This document shows positions 1-7,476 of a DNA stretch of 24,514 nucleotides, piece by piece. The stretch covers positions 1 through 24,514 of the forward strand of contig DATICE010000174.1 in assembly GCA_035456985.1 (NCBI GenBank). The letters run 5' to 3'. Source of the DNA: SG8-41 sp035456985. GTDB taxonomy: Bacteria > Pseudomonadota > Gammaproteobacteria > Burkholderiales > SG8-41. The stretch's first letter is position 1; every line of letters begins with the position of its first letter. The notes under the pieces were generated by a model. The model searched no databases. It saw only the letters and a list, made by a program, of their open reading frames with translations, and was not told the DNA's origin. Both the position numbers and the translations under genes were made by a program.

Positions 1-166
1 GATGGTCGGGCCGGGCGATGGTCCAGTAGCGGTTGCTTTCGTGGAACCCCGCCGAGGCGAAAATGAGTCGCTTGACCGCCGCCTCCACGCTCGTCGGCAC
101 CGTACCCAGGATCGTCGCGAATACAACCAGCAGTCCTGCAAGTAGTGAAGCAAACTTCGGTCTCAT
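1..166 (-). CDS. ABC transporter substrate-binding protein, N-terminal part (cut by window edge)
   Basis: Only the first 55 codons lie in the window. The start at 166 is preceded by a strong Shine-Dalgarno sequence (GGAGGAG, 174-180). The peptide has a classic Sec signal: MRPK, then a hydrophobic run up to about residue 24, then a likely cleavage after SVEA. The mature part begins with a strand-like VKRLIFAS. The gene lies 51 bases downstream of two dipeptide-type permeases on the same strand. The most economical reading is therefore that it encodes the periplasmic solute-binding protein (SBP family 5 or similar) delivering ligand to them. Too little of the mature protein is visible to name the family from its own sequence; the role is inferred from position and export signal. 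Confidence 0.6.
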   Translation of the reverse strand, partial: MRPKFASLLAGLLVVFATILGTVPTSVEAAVKRLIFASAGFHESNRYWTIARPDH

Positions 167-217
167 ATCTGATCTCCTCCGTGAAGTTGTTTCGACATTA
201 ATTGCTGATCACGTTCA

Positions 218-1117
218 TTACAGGTTTCGCAACTTGGGATCCAGGTGGTCCCGCAGCCAGTCGCCAAGCAGGTTGAGCGAGAGCACGGTCAGCATGATCG
301 CGAGCCCCGGGAACATCGAGACCCACCACGCCGTGACGATGAGTTCTCTTCCGTCCGCGACCATGACGCCCCAGGCCGGCTCGGCGCGCGGCAGACCCGC
401 CCCAAGGAAGCTCAGCGTGGACTCGAGCAGGATCACGTATCCCACCTGGAGCGTCGCCAGCACGACGAGCGAGTTGACCACGTTGGGGAAGATGTACTTG
501 AACATGATGCGGGTGTGCGATGCCCCGGCCACCCGTGCCCTCGCGATGAAGTCGCGCTCCTTGATGGCGAGGGTCTCGCCGCGGGTCAGCCGCGCATAGC
601 GCGCCCACAGGAGCACGATGAGCACCGTGACGACCGTCCCGAAACTGGGGCCTACCGCGGCGACGAGGACGAGAGCGAGCAGGATCGTCGGGATCGAGAG
701 CGAAATATCCACCAGGCGCATGATCACCGCATCCGTCTTGCCTCCGAAATAGCCTGAGATCAATCCCAGGACCGTACCGATGATTCCGCCGACGAAGATC
801 GCGATCAGCGACACCATGAGAGAAACCCGCGCCCCGTAGATGATCCTGCTCAGAATGTCGCGCCCGAGCTTGTCGGTGCCCAGGATATGCTCCATGGTGC
901 CGCCGTCCTGCCAGACGGGCGGAGTCAGCCGGTTCGAGAGCGTACCCAGGAACGGGTCGTGCGGCGCGACCCACGGCGCGAAGATGGCCGGAATCACCAG
1001 GATGAAAATGAGAATCCCGAGCGAGAACAGGGGATAGCGCTTTACCTGACGCCACCCACCAACGACCCAGGGGATCGCATACCAGGGCAGCGTTCGTGTG
1101 CTCGTCAGTTGCGGCAT
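218..1117 (-). CDS. ABC transporter permease, DppC/OppC type
   Basis: This is an inner-membrane permease of a dipeptide/oligopeptide/nickel-type ABC importer, 299 residues, the usual length for the family. A cytoplasmic N-terminus is followed by a first membrane helix near residues 30-50. The family signature HILGTDKLGRD is at 77-87 and the ARVSL stretch at 96-100. Several further helices follow. The EAA loop that contacts the ATPase spans about 180-212 (GETLAIKERDF...ARVAGAS). It starts 21 bases after the DppB-type gene on the same strand, so the two permeases form the usual heterodimer. No ATPase gene is visible; it would lie beyond the left edge or elsewhere. The substrate cannot be read from the permease, because this family also carries glutathione, nickel and sugars. 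Confidence 0.93.
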   Translation of the reverse strand: MPQLTSTRTLPWYAIPWVVGGWRQVKRYPLFSLGILIFILVIPAIFAPWVAPHDPFLGTLSNRLTPPVWQDGGTMEHILGTDKLGRDILSRIIYGARVSLMVSLIAIFVGGIIGTVLGLISGYFGGKTDAVIMRLVDISLSIPTILLALVLVAAVGPSFGTVVTVLIVLLWARYARLTRGETLAIKERDFIARARVAGASHTRIMFKYIFPNVVNSLVVLATLQVGYVILLESTLSFLGAGLPRAEPAWGVMVADGRELIVTAWWVSMFPGLAIMLTVLSLNLLGDWLRDHLDPKLRNL

Positions 1118-1138
1118 GATCCAGTCTCCTCCAGATCC

Positions 1139-2059
1139 CTATTGATACCGGATGCGCGGATCGAGATACGCGTACAGGAGGTCAACAAGCAGATTGACCA
1201 GGATGAAGATGAAGGCGAATACGATCACGACGGCCTGAACGACCTGAAAGTCCCTGGACCGAACGGCGTCAACCACCAGCAATCCCAAGCCGGGCCAGGT
1301 GAAGACGGTTTCGGTCACCACGGTACCGGTCAGCAGGACGCCGGCGATGATGGCAAAAAAGGTGAGCGGCGCGATTCCCGCATTGCGCAGGCAGTGTTTC
1401 CAGACCACTTTCCACTCCGGTATTCCCTTGACGCGCGCCAGCTTCACGAACTCGCTGTCGAGCACGTCCAGCATCGACGAACGGACGAGTCGCATGATCG
1501 CAGCGACCTGAAACCAGCCAAGCGTGATGGCGGGAAGTATGAGGTGCTGAAGTCCGCCCCGGCCCGACGATGGCAACCAGTCGAGCCACACCGCGAAGAT
1601 CCACATCAGCACGATTCCAAGCCAGAACACGGGCAGGGACTGGCCGAGGAGCGCGACGACTTTTGCCGCAGCGTCCCAGCCGGAGTCTTTTGCGACGGCT
1701 GCCAACACCCCTATGGGCACCGCGAGGATGGCGCTGACGAGCAAGGCGAAGCCCGCCAGCTCGAGCGTGGCGGGCAGGCGCTCCACCACGAGGCCCATGG
1801 CGGACTTGCCTTGGTACTTCAGGGACTCCCCGAAATTCCCCTGAACCGCCTTCGTCACAAAAGTGACGTATTGCTCGTGGTAAGGCTTGTCGAGACCCCA
1901 GTACTTGGTCAGCCGCTCGTAATCCTCGGGCATCGCCTCGATCGGCAGCATCACGTCGAGCGGATTGCCGCTGATGCGGGCCAGGCTGAAAACGATGACG
2001 CTCATGACCAGGATGGCCATGAGGCTCTGGAGCACTCGCACCGCAATATAGCGCTGCAT
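1139..2059 (-). CDS. ABC transporter permease, DppB/OppB type
   Basis: This is the inner-membrane permease that pairs with the DppC-type protein downstream. It has 306 residues, typical for the family. The N-terminal helix begins at once (MQRYIAVRVLQSLMAILVMS), followed by the conserved R-x-SGNPLD at 28-35 and a periplasmic loop with GNFGESL at 74-80. Helices lie around 103-123, 136-158 and 173-190, and two more follow the EAA loop at about 195-220 (LDSEFVKLARVKG). The start at 2059 has a strong GGAGG ribosome site immediately upstream. It is the first gene of this transporter. The 144 bases between it and the amidohydrolase gene hold nothing clear beyond a possible weak promoter, so co-transcription with the upstream genes is possible but not shown. 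Confidence 0.93.
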   Translation of the reverse strand: MQRYIAVRVLQSLMAILVMSVIVFSLARISGNPLDVMLPIEAMPEDYERLTKYWGLDKPYHEQYVTFVTKAVQGNFGESLKYQGKSAMGLVVERLPATLELAGFALLVSAILAVPIGVLAAVAKDSGWDAAAKVVALLGQSLPVFWLGIVLMWIFAVWLDWLPSSGRGGLQHLILPAITLGWFQVAAIMRLVRSSMLDVLDSEFVKLARVKGIPEWKVVWKHCLRNAGIAPLTFFAIIAGVLLTGTVVTETVFTWPGLGLLVVDAVRSRDFQVVQAVVIVFAFIFILVNLLVDLLYAYLDPRIRYQ

Positions 2060-2203
2060 GCCTCCTCCTTACGATGGGACAGCCCATAGCCCACCGTTCC
2101 GTGCGGGGGGTCTTGAGCGCCTTGTTACTGTGACTCCTTCCTACTGAAGTGAGTTCACATTATGGCCACGATAGCCTATGTGCCAGCCGGTTGGCAAGCT
2201 GTG

Positions 2204-3406
2204 TCACAAGGTGAAGCCGTAGAGCTTCGCCGCGTTCTCGCACACGATCTTGCGGCGCATGCCGGCCGGCAGGCCGCCCAACTCGCGCTGGATGTATTCC
2301 TGCGAGTCCGGCCAGATGCCGTCGGGGTGCGGGAAGTCCGACCCCCACATGATGTTCTCCGCGCCCACTTCGTCGATCAGCTTGATGCCCACCGGGTCGG
2401 TCTGGTAGGTCGCCCGGCACTGGCGCTTCCAGTAGCCACTCGGCGGCATCTTGAGCGAGAGGTCCTTGAACTGGTCCTCCCATTCCGCGTCCATCCGCCA
2501 GAGCACGTAGGGGATCCAGCCGATGCCCGCTTCGCCGAGCACGAGCCGGATGCGCGGCCAGCGCTCGAGGACGCCGCTGTAGATCATCGAGGTGAGGATG
2601 TTCGACATGTTGAGTTGGAACGCCGTGATGTTCGTTGCGAACGCGGCCCGCGCCACCGGCAAGTCCACCTCCGGCATGCCCGGGAGTCTCGCACGCGTCG
2701 GGTCGGCGCCGATCAGCATGACCTTGCGAATGTGCTCGGGCGTGTAGCCGGAAACCGTGTGAAAGTGCAGCGGCAGGCCGGTGGCATTGATGACCTCCCA
2801 CAAGGGACTCCAGTACGGGTCCCACAGCGGCTTGAGATCCGGCGAGTTCGCAATGTCGAGGCCGCGCAGGACGCCGCGCCGGGCGACACGCTCGACCTCG
2901 GCGATGGCCGCCTCGATCGGTTGATTCGGGATCGAGGCGAGGCCGGCGAAGCGCTCGGGGTGCGTCGAGCAGAACCCGGCGAGCCACTCGTTGTAGATGC
3001 GCAGGACCTCGACGGCGGCTTCGGCATCTTCCAGGCGGCTGGTGGCGCCGAGCACGCCGTAGAGCACCTCGGCCTGGACGCCATCACGGTCCTGGTCCTT
3101 TACCCGGAGGTCAGGGTCGGTCAGGCGACGGATGCCGCGCTTGCCGTCCTCGTAGAGCCCGGTTGCCGCCATGCGATCGGAGCGATGGATCTTGCCGGGG
3201 ACATACTGCCGCCCGCCCGAACCCATGCCGTTCTCCAGGCCGAGGTTCACGCCTTTCTTCGTCGTCCAGCGCCGGCCGCCGGGACCGTCGGCTACGTACG
3301 GCATGCGGCTGCGCATCGCGGCCGAAGACGCATTCTCGGTGAAGAGCGTCGGCGGCAGCCAACAGAGGTCCACGTGGCAATCGGCCGAGATCACGTCGTA
3401 GCGCAT
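2204..3406 (-). CDS. amidohydrolase-family metal-dependent hydrolase (Amidohydro_2 type)
   Basis: This is a cytosolic TIM-barrel metallo-hydrolase of the ACMSD-like amidohydrolase family, 400 residues, with no signal peptide. Visible metal-site elements are the N-terminal D-x-H (D9, H11), HFH at 214-216 on a mid-barrel strand, E292 in VLGEAG, and GSDFPHPDG at 356-364, whose Asp357 is the expected catalytic/metal residue. Members hydrolyse C-N or C-C bonds, or decarboxylate ring-cleavage products; the substrate cannot be assigned here. The start at 3406 has AAGGAG at good spacing. The gene begins 9 bases after the stop of the Bug binding protein, so it probably belongs to the same transcript. 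Its product may process the compound that protein recognises, which is inference. Confidence 0.88.
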   Translation of the reverse strand: MRYDVISADCHVDLCWLPPTLFTENASSAAMRSRMPYVADGPGGRRWTTKKGVNLGLENGMGSGGRQYVPGKIHRSDRMAATGLYEDGKRGIRRLTDPDLRVKDQDRDGVQAEVLYGVLGATSRLEDAEAAVEVLRIYNEWLAGFCSTHPERFAGLASIPNQPIEAAIAEVERVARRGVLRGLDIANSPDLKPLWDPYWSPLWEVINATGLPLHFHTVSGYTPEHIRKVMLIGADPTRARLPGMPEVDLPVARAAFATNITAFQLNMSNILTSMIYSGVLERWPRIRLVLGEAGIGWIPYVLWRMDAEWEDQFKDLSLKMPPSGYWKRQCRATYQTDPVGIKLIDEVGAENIMWGSDFPHPDGIWPDSQEYIQRELGGLPAGMRRKIVCENAAKLYGFTL

Positions 3407-3415
3407 GGCAGCTCC

Positions 3416-4384
3416 TTATGGTTGCCCGCGGATCCCCGCCTGCTGGATCACCCGGCGCCATTGGTCGCTCTCGGCGCGGATGTGAGCGGTAAATTCCGCG
3501 GGCCTGGTGCCCACGCCCTCCGAGCCGTCGGCCATGAGACGCTTCTGCATTTCCGGCCCTTGCACAGCCTTGATCGTTTCGGCGGCGACACGGTCAAGGA
3601 CGGTTTTGGTAGTCCCCTTCGGCGCGATGAGGCCGTACCAGTTGACCACGACGACGCCCGGCACTCCTGCCTCGGCGAGCGTGGGCGTGTCGGGCAGTGC
3701 CTGCGCGCGTTTCCCGGGCGTCACCGCCAGTACGCGCAAGCGCCCGCTGCGGATGTGCGGCTGGGACGAGATGATGGTCGCGAACGACAGGTCAATGCGC
3801 CCGCCGACGAGATCCGCGTAGGCGGCGCCCAGGCCCTTGTACGGAACATGAACCATCTGCGTGCCGGTGGCGATCTGAAACAGTTCCGTCGTCATGTGAA
3901 TCGGGCTGCCAATGCCGGATGAGGCGTAGTTCAGCTTTCCCGGATTCGCGCGCGCGTGCTTCACGAGCCCGAGTACCGATTTTGCAGGCAGCGACGGATG
4001 CACGACCAGCGCGTAGCCCTGCGCGGTAACTTGCGACACTGGGGCGAAATCGCGCACGATGTCGAAGCGCGACTTGTAGAGCAGCGGATAGATCACGGTG
4101 GTGGCGCTCAACATCATCAGGGTATGGCCGTCCGGCGCCGCGTCGGCCAGGATCTCGAGGGCGACCTGGCTGCCCGCGCCCGGACGGTTGTCGACGACGA
4201 CGCTCTGCCCGAGCGAATCGGAAAGAATCAGCGCGAGGCTGCGCGTGACGGCGTCCATGCCCCCGCCCGGCGCCAGCGGCACGAGCACCCGCAGCGGCCG
4301 GCTCGGATAGTTCTGGGCGTGGGCAGGCAACGCGGATAACGCGAATAGCAGCAACAGCGTCTTCATGCAAGCACCAGCATTCAT
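3416..4384 (-). CDS. Bug-family periplasmic substrate-binding protein (TctC-like), solitary
   Basis: This periplasmic binding protein belongs to the tripartite tricarboxylate transporter (TctC/Bug) family. It has 322 residues from the start chosen here. An open frame continues upstream to 4447, but 4384 has GGAGGA at about 7 bases and gives a compact signal peptide ending PAHA-Q. A second ATG at 4366 is also possible. Diagnostic features are NYPSRPLRVLVPLAPGGGMD just after the signal, the VDNRPGAG loop, VHVPYKGLG and the C-terminal region ending in VIQQAGI. No tctA or tctB is adjacent, as is common for Bug proteins in betaproteobacteria; it must share membrane components or act as a sensor. 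It lies between the MBL-fold gene (44 bases upstream) and the amidohydrolase (9 bases downstream), suggesting one catabolic operon. Confidence 0.92.
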   Translation of the reverse strand: MNAGACMKTLLLLFALSALPAHAQNYPSRPLRVLVPLAPGGGMDAVTRSLALILSDSLGQSVVVDNRPGAGSQVALEILADAAPDGHTLMMLSATTVIYPLLYKSRFDIVRDFAPVSQVTAQGYALVVHPSLPAKSVLGLVKHARANPGKLNYASSGIGSPIHMTTELFQIATGTQMVHVPYKGLGAAYADLVGGRIDLSFATIISSQPHIRSGRLRVLAVTPGKRAQALPDTPTLAEAGVPGVVVVNWYGLIAPKGTTKTVLDRVAAETIKAVQGPEMQKRLMADGSEGVGTRPAEFTAHIRAESDQWRRVIQQAGIRGQP

Positions 4385-4428
4385 CGCTCGTCCTCCGTTA
4401 AAGCGACCTGTTCTATTTTTTCCGCTGA

Positions 4429-5454
4429 TCAGCATCCGGCAACACATTTGCCGGTGCCGTCGAACTCCATCGTGCGCCCGCTGATCGCGAGATGGGGCGT
4501 GGCGTTCTTCAACTGCTTGATGAGCGCCGCAGTGCGCGAGGCGGGCCGCAGCTTCCCGCCTTCCGTCGCGGCCTCGTTCACGTGCGTGAGGATTACCGAC
4601 GCGGGCCGCACGAACTCGTTCATCGCATAAGCGCCTGACATTGCGGTCACTGCGCTCGAGCCGAAATTAAGCACTGCGAGATTCGCCTTGTGGAACTCGT
4701 TCACGACCGTTTTCATCTCGGTGTGAATGCCGGTGTCGCCCGACAGGTAGGCGGTGAGCCCGTTGGTGAACTTGATGACGTAGCCGGTGGGCGGCCCGAT
4801 GACTAGGCTCGTGCCGTCGGGAGCCAGGTTTGCGCGCTGCGCTTCGGACAGCAGGGAGAGTGGCACGTTGTTCGCGTGCGAGGCGAACACCACCGTAATT
4901 TCCACGCCTGCCGTTGCGCTGGCCGCCTTCGCAACGAACGTGCCGCCGAGATGCGTGTTCGAGCGGCAAGGGGTTGCGACCGGAACGCTGGTCACGCCGG
5001 CGCTCTGCGGGCAGGGTGCGACCGGCTTGCCGGTGATGGTCCGGATTTTCGCTCCGACGAAATTGCCCATATCGCTGGTCATGACGAGCGCCGCGTTCTT
5101 CGCAGCCGCGACCTCGGCGGTCATTGAGTGCGGGCCCGCTGGCACCATGACCGCGCTCGCGCACGTGCCGGCGCCAGGTGCCTTCAGCTTCTGGTCGCCG
5201 ATGTGGTCCCCGTGCACGTGCGTGAGCAACACCAAGTGGATGTTGCCCAAACGCAGATCGTCGGGACCGGTCACCGTCCGGCCCACGTCGTAGAGGATGC
5301 GAACGCCCGACGGGTCCTCGAACAGCGTCGCGCGGTCGTTCGCGCACAGCTCGCCCTCGTGCGAGCCGAGGGGCGTGATCTTGACGTTTTGAGCGAAGGC
5401 CGGAGAAACAGCCAGAGCGACAGCGAGCGTTGCGCCTGCAAATGCGGTCTTCAT
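4429..5454 (-). CDS. exported metallo-beta-lactamase-fold hydrolase
   Basis: This 341-residue protein has a Sec signal peptide (MKTAFAGATLAVALAVSPAFA, cleavage near residue 21). It carries the MBL-fold metal motif T-H-V-H-G-D-H at 78-84 (H79, H81, D83, H84). Further ligand candidates are H193 in the SHANN segment, D240 in SGDTG and H291 in LTHVNE. This pattern fits the UlaG-like / broad Zn-dependent hydrolase group of the superfamily. It should act in the periplasm on an ester, lactone or phosphoester; the substrate is unknown. Several cysteines (37, 98, 148, 163, and a C-terminal pair at 337 and 341) could form disulfides, consistent with export. It is the first gene of the MBL / Bug / amidohydrolase set. 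No strong ribosome site is visible, only a GAGA. Confidence 0.85.
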   Translation of the reverse strand: MKTAFAGATLAVALAVSPAFAQNVKITPLGSHEGELCANDRATLFEDPSGVRILYDVGRTVTGPDDLRLGNIHLVLLTHVHGDHIGDQKLKAPGAGTCASAVMVPAGPHSMTAEVAAAKNAALVMTSDMGNFVGAKIRTITGKPVAPCPQSAGVTSVPVATPCRSNTHLGGTFVAKAASATAGVEITVVFASHANNVPLSLLSEAQRANLAPDGTSLVIGPPTGYVIKFTNGLTAYLSGDTGIHTEMKTVVNEFHKANLAVLNFGSSAVTAMSGAYAMNEFVRPASVILTHVNEAATEGGKLRPASRTAALIKQLKNATPHLAISGRTMEFDGTGKCVAGC

Positions 5455-5473
5455 GCTTGTCTCATTTCCGAAT

Positions 5474-5590
5474 TCATCGTTTCCGGAACAGGTAATTGGG
5501 ATTCTGCGGCACCCGCTCGTAGCGGCCGGTCGCGGCGATCTCCCGCTTCAGGCGGCTGAGCCCGAAGGGGCTGCTGGCGCCGCAGCAAGT
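5474..5590 (-). pseudogene. coding-like C-terminal remnant, family not recognised
   Basis: The minus strand ends in an open stretch with a clear GC-ending codon bias (reading ...LSRLKREIAATGRYERVPQ, then NPNYLFRKR and a TGA). The bias matches real genes in the window. A different frame just upstream reads IMRDLLRRQQP, which would fit one protein interrupted by a frameshift around 5560-5575. There is no plausible start and no recognised family, so this is either the relic of a deleted gene or chance. Its neighbour on the other side is also a relic, which favours decay of a former gene pair. Confidence 0.3.
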
Positions 5591-5758
5591 CGCGCATGAT
5601 GGCAGTAGCGCCTGAGCGTGGCGATCATGAGGAGGCACAGTGTAGCCTTTTCGCACTGGCTGGTCCGGCCCCGACGCGAGCACGCGCCCCCGGCTCCGCG
5701 CCACGGCGCCGGGTTGATGAGCGTGCCTAAGTGATTGAACTTGACTTCCTTTTATTGA

Positions 5759-5886
5759 GGTCCCTCGACGGGTACGGTAGGCCTCGACGCCGCGGGCTAA
5801 ACTCCGGAGGAACTCGCCTCCCTGATCAAGCTGGAAACCGTGATGTACGCCAAGCTGGTGAAGCAGATCGGCCTCGAGCCCCAAAT
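5759..5886 (+). pseudogene. Bug-family binding-protein C-terminus, broken by an in-frame stop
   Basis: In one frame the DNA reads GLDAAG, stop (TAA at 5798-5800), then TPEELASLIKLE followed by a segment ending KLVKQIGLEP. This is the usual C-terminal pattern of TctC/Bug proteins (Gly-rich turn, TPEE, amphipathic helix, K-x-x-K-x-x-G-I/L). The frame is closed upstream by a TGA at 5756-5758, and nothing before that resembles the family. It appears to be the last 40 or so codons of a lost Bug gene, 110 bases upstream of the intact tctC. The true stop is unclear because the frame runs on through the GGGGTCAG tag to 5947. Confidence 0.55.
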
Positions 5887-5899
5887 AAGGGGTCAGACT
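5886..5899 (+). repeat. GGGGTCAG-type intergenic tag, copy 1
   Basis: The sequence AGGGGTCAGACT at 5888-5899 recurs exactly, inverted, at 14012-14023. It abuts the end of the Bug-protein relic. Variants with the same core occur in other gaps of this window. Confidence 0.5.
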
Positions 5900-5993
5900 T
5901 TGCACCTGCAGGTTGTGGAAGTTGGGCCAGCCGTCGAAGACGGTTAGAATGAAAAGTGCAGCAGGCTCGCAAACCAACAAGGAGAGGGACCCC

Positions 5994-6941
5994 ATGCAAC
6001 GACTCGCTAAGTTTCTGGTGGCAGCAGCGGCTGCGGCGTTCGCCTGCGCGGCGGCGGCGCAGCCCACCGTGAAGATGATGATCCCGGCCAATCCCGGCGG
6101 CGGCTGGGACCAGACCGGCCGCAACCTCGCCGCCGCGATGCAGAGCGCGAAGCTCGTCTCCGGCGTGCAGTTCGACAACAAGGGCGGCGCCGCCGGCACC
6201 ATCGGCCTCGCGCAGTTCGTCAATTCGGCCAAGGGTGACCCGAACGCGGTGATGATCGGCGGCATGGTGATGGTCGGCGGCATCATCCTCAACAAGTCGC
6301 CGGTGAATCTCGGCCAGGTCACTCCGATCGCGCGGCTGACGAGCGAATGGGAGGTGATCGTCGTGCCCGCGAATTCGCCGCACAAGACGATGGGCGATCT
6401 AGTCAAGGCGTTGAAGGCGAGCCCGGGCAAGGTGTCCTGGGGCGGCGGCTCGGCTGGCGGCACCGACCATATCCTCGTCGGCCTGATCGCCAGGGAGGTC
6501 GGCGTCGATCCGGCGAAGATCAACTACGTGGCCTTCAAGGGCGGGGGCGAGGCGATCGCCGCGATCCTCGGCGGCCACGTCACCGCTGGCGTGTCGGGCA
6601 TCGGCGAGTTCGCCGAGCAGATCAAGGCCGGCAAGATGCGGGCGCTGGCGCAATCGGCACCGACGACGGTCGACGGCATCCCATCGCTCAAGTCGCAGAA
6701 GATCAACGTCGAGCTCGGCAACTGGCGCGGCATTTTCGGCGCTCCGGGAATCAGCCAGGTGCAGCGCGACGCGCTGGTGAAGCTGGTGCGGGCGGCGACC
6801 GAGACGCCGTCGTGGAAGGCGACCCTCGAAAAGCTCGGATGGATGCCATACTTCCTCGGCGGCGATGACTACAAGAAGTTCATCGACGAGGACATCAAGC
6901 GCGTCACGGCCATCATCAATTCGCTCGGCCTGAAGAAGTAG
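5994..6941 (+). CDS. tctC: tripartite tricarboxylate transporter substrate-binding protein TctC
   Basis: This is the periplasmic binding protein of a TTT-family secondary importer, 315 residues from the ATG at 5994. That start has AAGGAGAG at the right spacing, whereas an upstream ATG in frame (5913) would add an implausible leader. The signal peptide is Ala-rich (MQRLAKFLV...AAAAQ), cleaved near residue 22. Family hallmarks are IPANPGGGWDQTGR straight after the signal, FDNKGGAAGTIGL, WGGGSAGGTD and YVAFKGGGEA. It belongs to the TctC subgroup that sits next to its own tctB and tctA, not the solitary Bug type. It heads a five-gene operon, 7 bases before tctB. The ATP-citrate-lyase-like genes downstream point to a citrate-like tricarboxylate as ligand, which is inference. 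Confidence 0.95.
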   Translation: MQRLAKFLVAAAAAAFACAAAAQPTVKMMIPANPGGGWDQTGRNLAAAMQSAKLVSGVQFDNKGGAAGTIGLAQFVNSAKGDPNAVMIGGMVMVGGIILNKSPVNLGQVTPIARLTSEWEVIVVPANSPHKTMGDLVKALKASPGKVSWGGGSAGGTDHILVGLIAREVGVDPAKINYVAFKGGGEAIAAILGGHVTAGVSGIGEFAEQIKAGKMRALAQSAPTTVDGIPSLKSQKINVELGNWRGIFGAPGISQVQRDALVKLVRAATETPSWKATLEKLGWMPYFLGGDDYKKFIDEDIKRVTAIINSLGLKK

Positions 6942-6948
6942 CGCGCCC

Positions 6949-7449
6949 ATGCGCCGCTCGCCGGCCGAGATCGCGCTGTCGCTCGGCGTCCTGACGCTCG
7001 GCGTCGGCGCGGCGGCGGTCACCGCTACCCTGCCCTCGGAGGGCGGCTATTCGGGAATCGGTCCCAACTTCATTCCCGGCGTGGTCGCGACCGGAATCAT
7101 CCTGCTCGGGCTGTGGCTCGGGTTCGAGGCGTTCTCCGGCGGCTGGCGCAACGCGTCGCCGGACGACCCGAGCAGCCGCGGCGAGCATGCCTTCAATCGC
7201 GCCGCCTTCGGCTGGATTTCGGCGGGACTCTTCGCCCAGATGGCGCTGGTGGGCTCGGCAGGATTCGTGATCGCCGCGACGGCGCTCTTCGCCTGCGTCG
7301 CGCGCGGCTTCGGCAGCCGGCGCATCGCGCGCGATCTCGCAATCGGGATCGTGCTCGCCCTCGGCATCTACCTCTTCTTCGTCCAGCTGCTGAACGTCAG
7401 CCTGCCGGCCGGGTGGCTCGCGCCCCTGCTCGGCGGGGCCGGGATATAG
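6949..7449 (+). CDS. tctB: tripartite tricarboxylate transporter small membrane subunit TctB
   Basis: This is the small inner-membrane subunit of the TTT importer, 166 residues. Hydrophobic stretches indicate four membrane helices: about residues 7-26 (ALSLGVLTLGVGAAAVTATL), 38-58, 83-110 and 122-145. The last is followed by a short amphipathic tail. An S-G-I-GPNFIPG motif lies in the first loop, as is typical of TctB. It starts 7 bases after tctC and is followed by tctA after 27 bases, giving the canonical tctC-tctB-tctA order. The ribosome site is weak, consistent with translational coupling to tctC. Confidence 0.9.
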   Translation: MRRSPAEIALSLGVLTLGVGAAAVTATLPSEGGYSGIGPNFIPGVVATGIILLGLWLGFEAFSGGWRNASPDDPSSRGEHAFNRAAFGWISAGLFAQMALVGSAGFVIAATALFACVARGFGSRRIARDLAIGIVLALGIYLFFVQLLNVSLPAGWLAPLLGGAGI

Positions 7450-7476
7450 GGAAAGCGCCACGGGGGAAGCGCCACG
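7449..7476 (+). repeat. short imperfect tandem duplication between tctB and tctA
   Basis: GGGAAAGCGCCACG (7449-7462) is followed by GGGAAGCGCCACG (7464-7476), ending exactly at the tctA start codon. The second copy supplies the GGGGGA ribosome site for tctA. It is most likely a small replication-slippage duplication. Confidence 0.6.

Larger units (their letters stand above)
5455..5993. other. gene-poor gap with eroded coding remnants
   Basis: These 539 bases between the divergent MBL-fold gene and tctC hold no intact gene that I can support. They contain a GC3-rich coding-like tail on the minus strand near the left end, a Bug-family C-terminal relic on the plus strand near the right end, and one GGGGTCAG tag. 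A long minus-strand open frame crossing the whole gap is best read as an artefact of high GC. The promoter of the tctCBA operon must lie here, but I could not place it convincingly. Confidence 0.6.

Noticed and set aside
2060..2203. Possible minus-strand promoter for the ABC importer (TTGCCA with TATCGT 18 bases away)
   Set aside because: The match to consensus is weak and several alternatives are equally good; not reported as a feature.
2162..3922. 586-codon open frame on the plus strand opposite the amidohydrolase and Bug genes
   Set aside because: It is an antisense shadow with His/Arg/Ala-rich composition and no ribosome site or domain; the minus-strand genes explain the sequence.
5474..6523. 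349-codon minus-strand frame crossing the gap and the start of tctC
   Set aside because: Most of it is antisense to tctC. Only its last ~35 codons look coding, and these are reported as a possible remnant.
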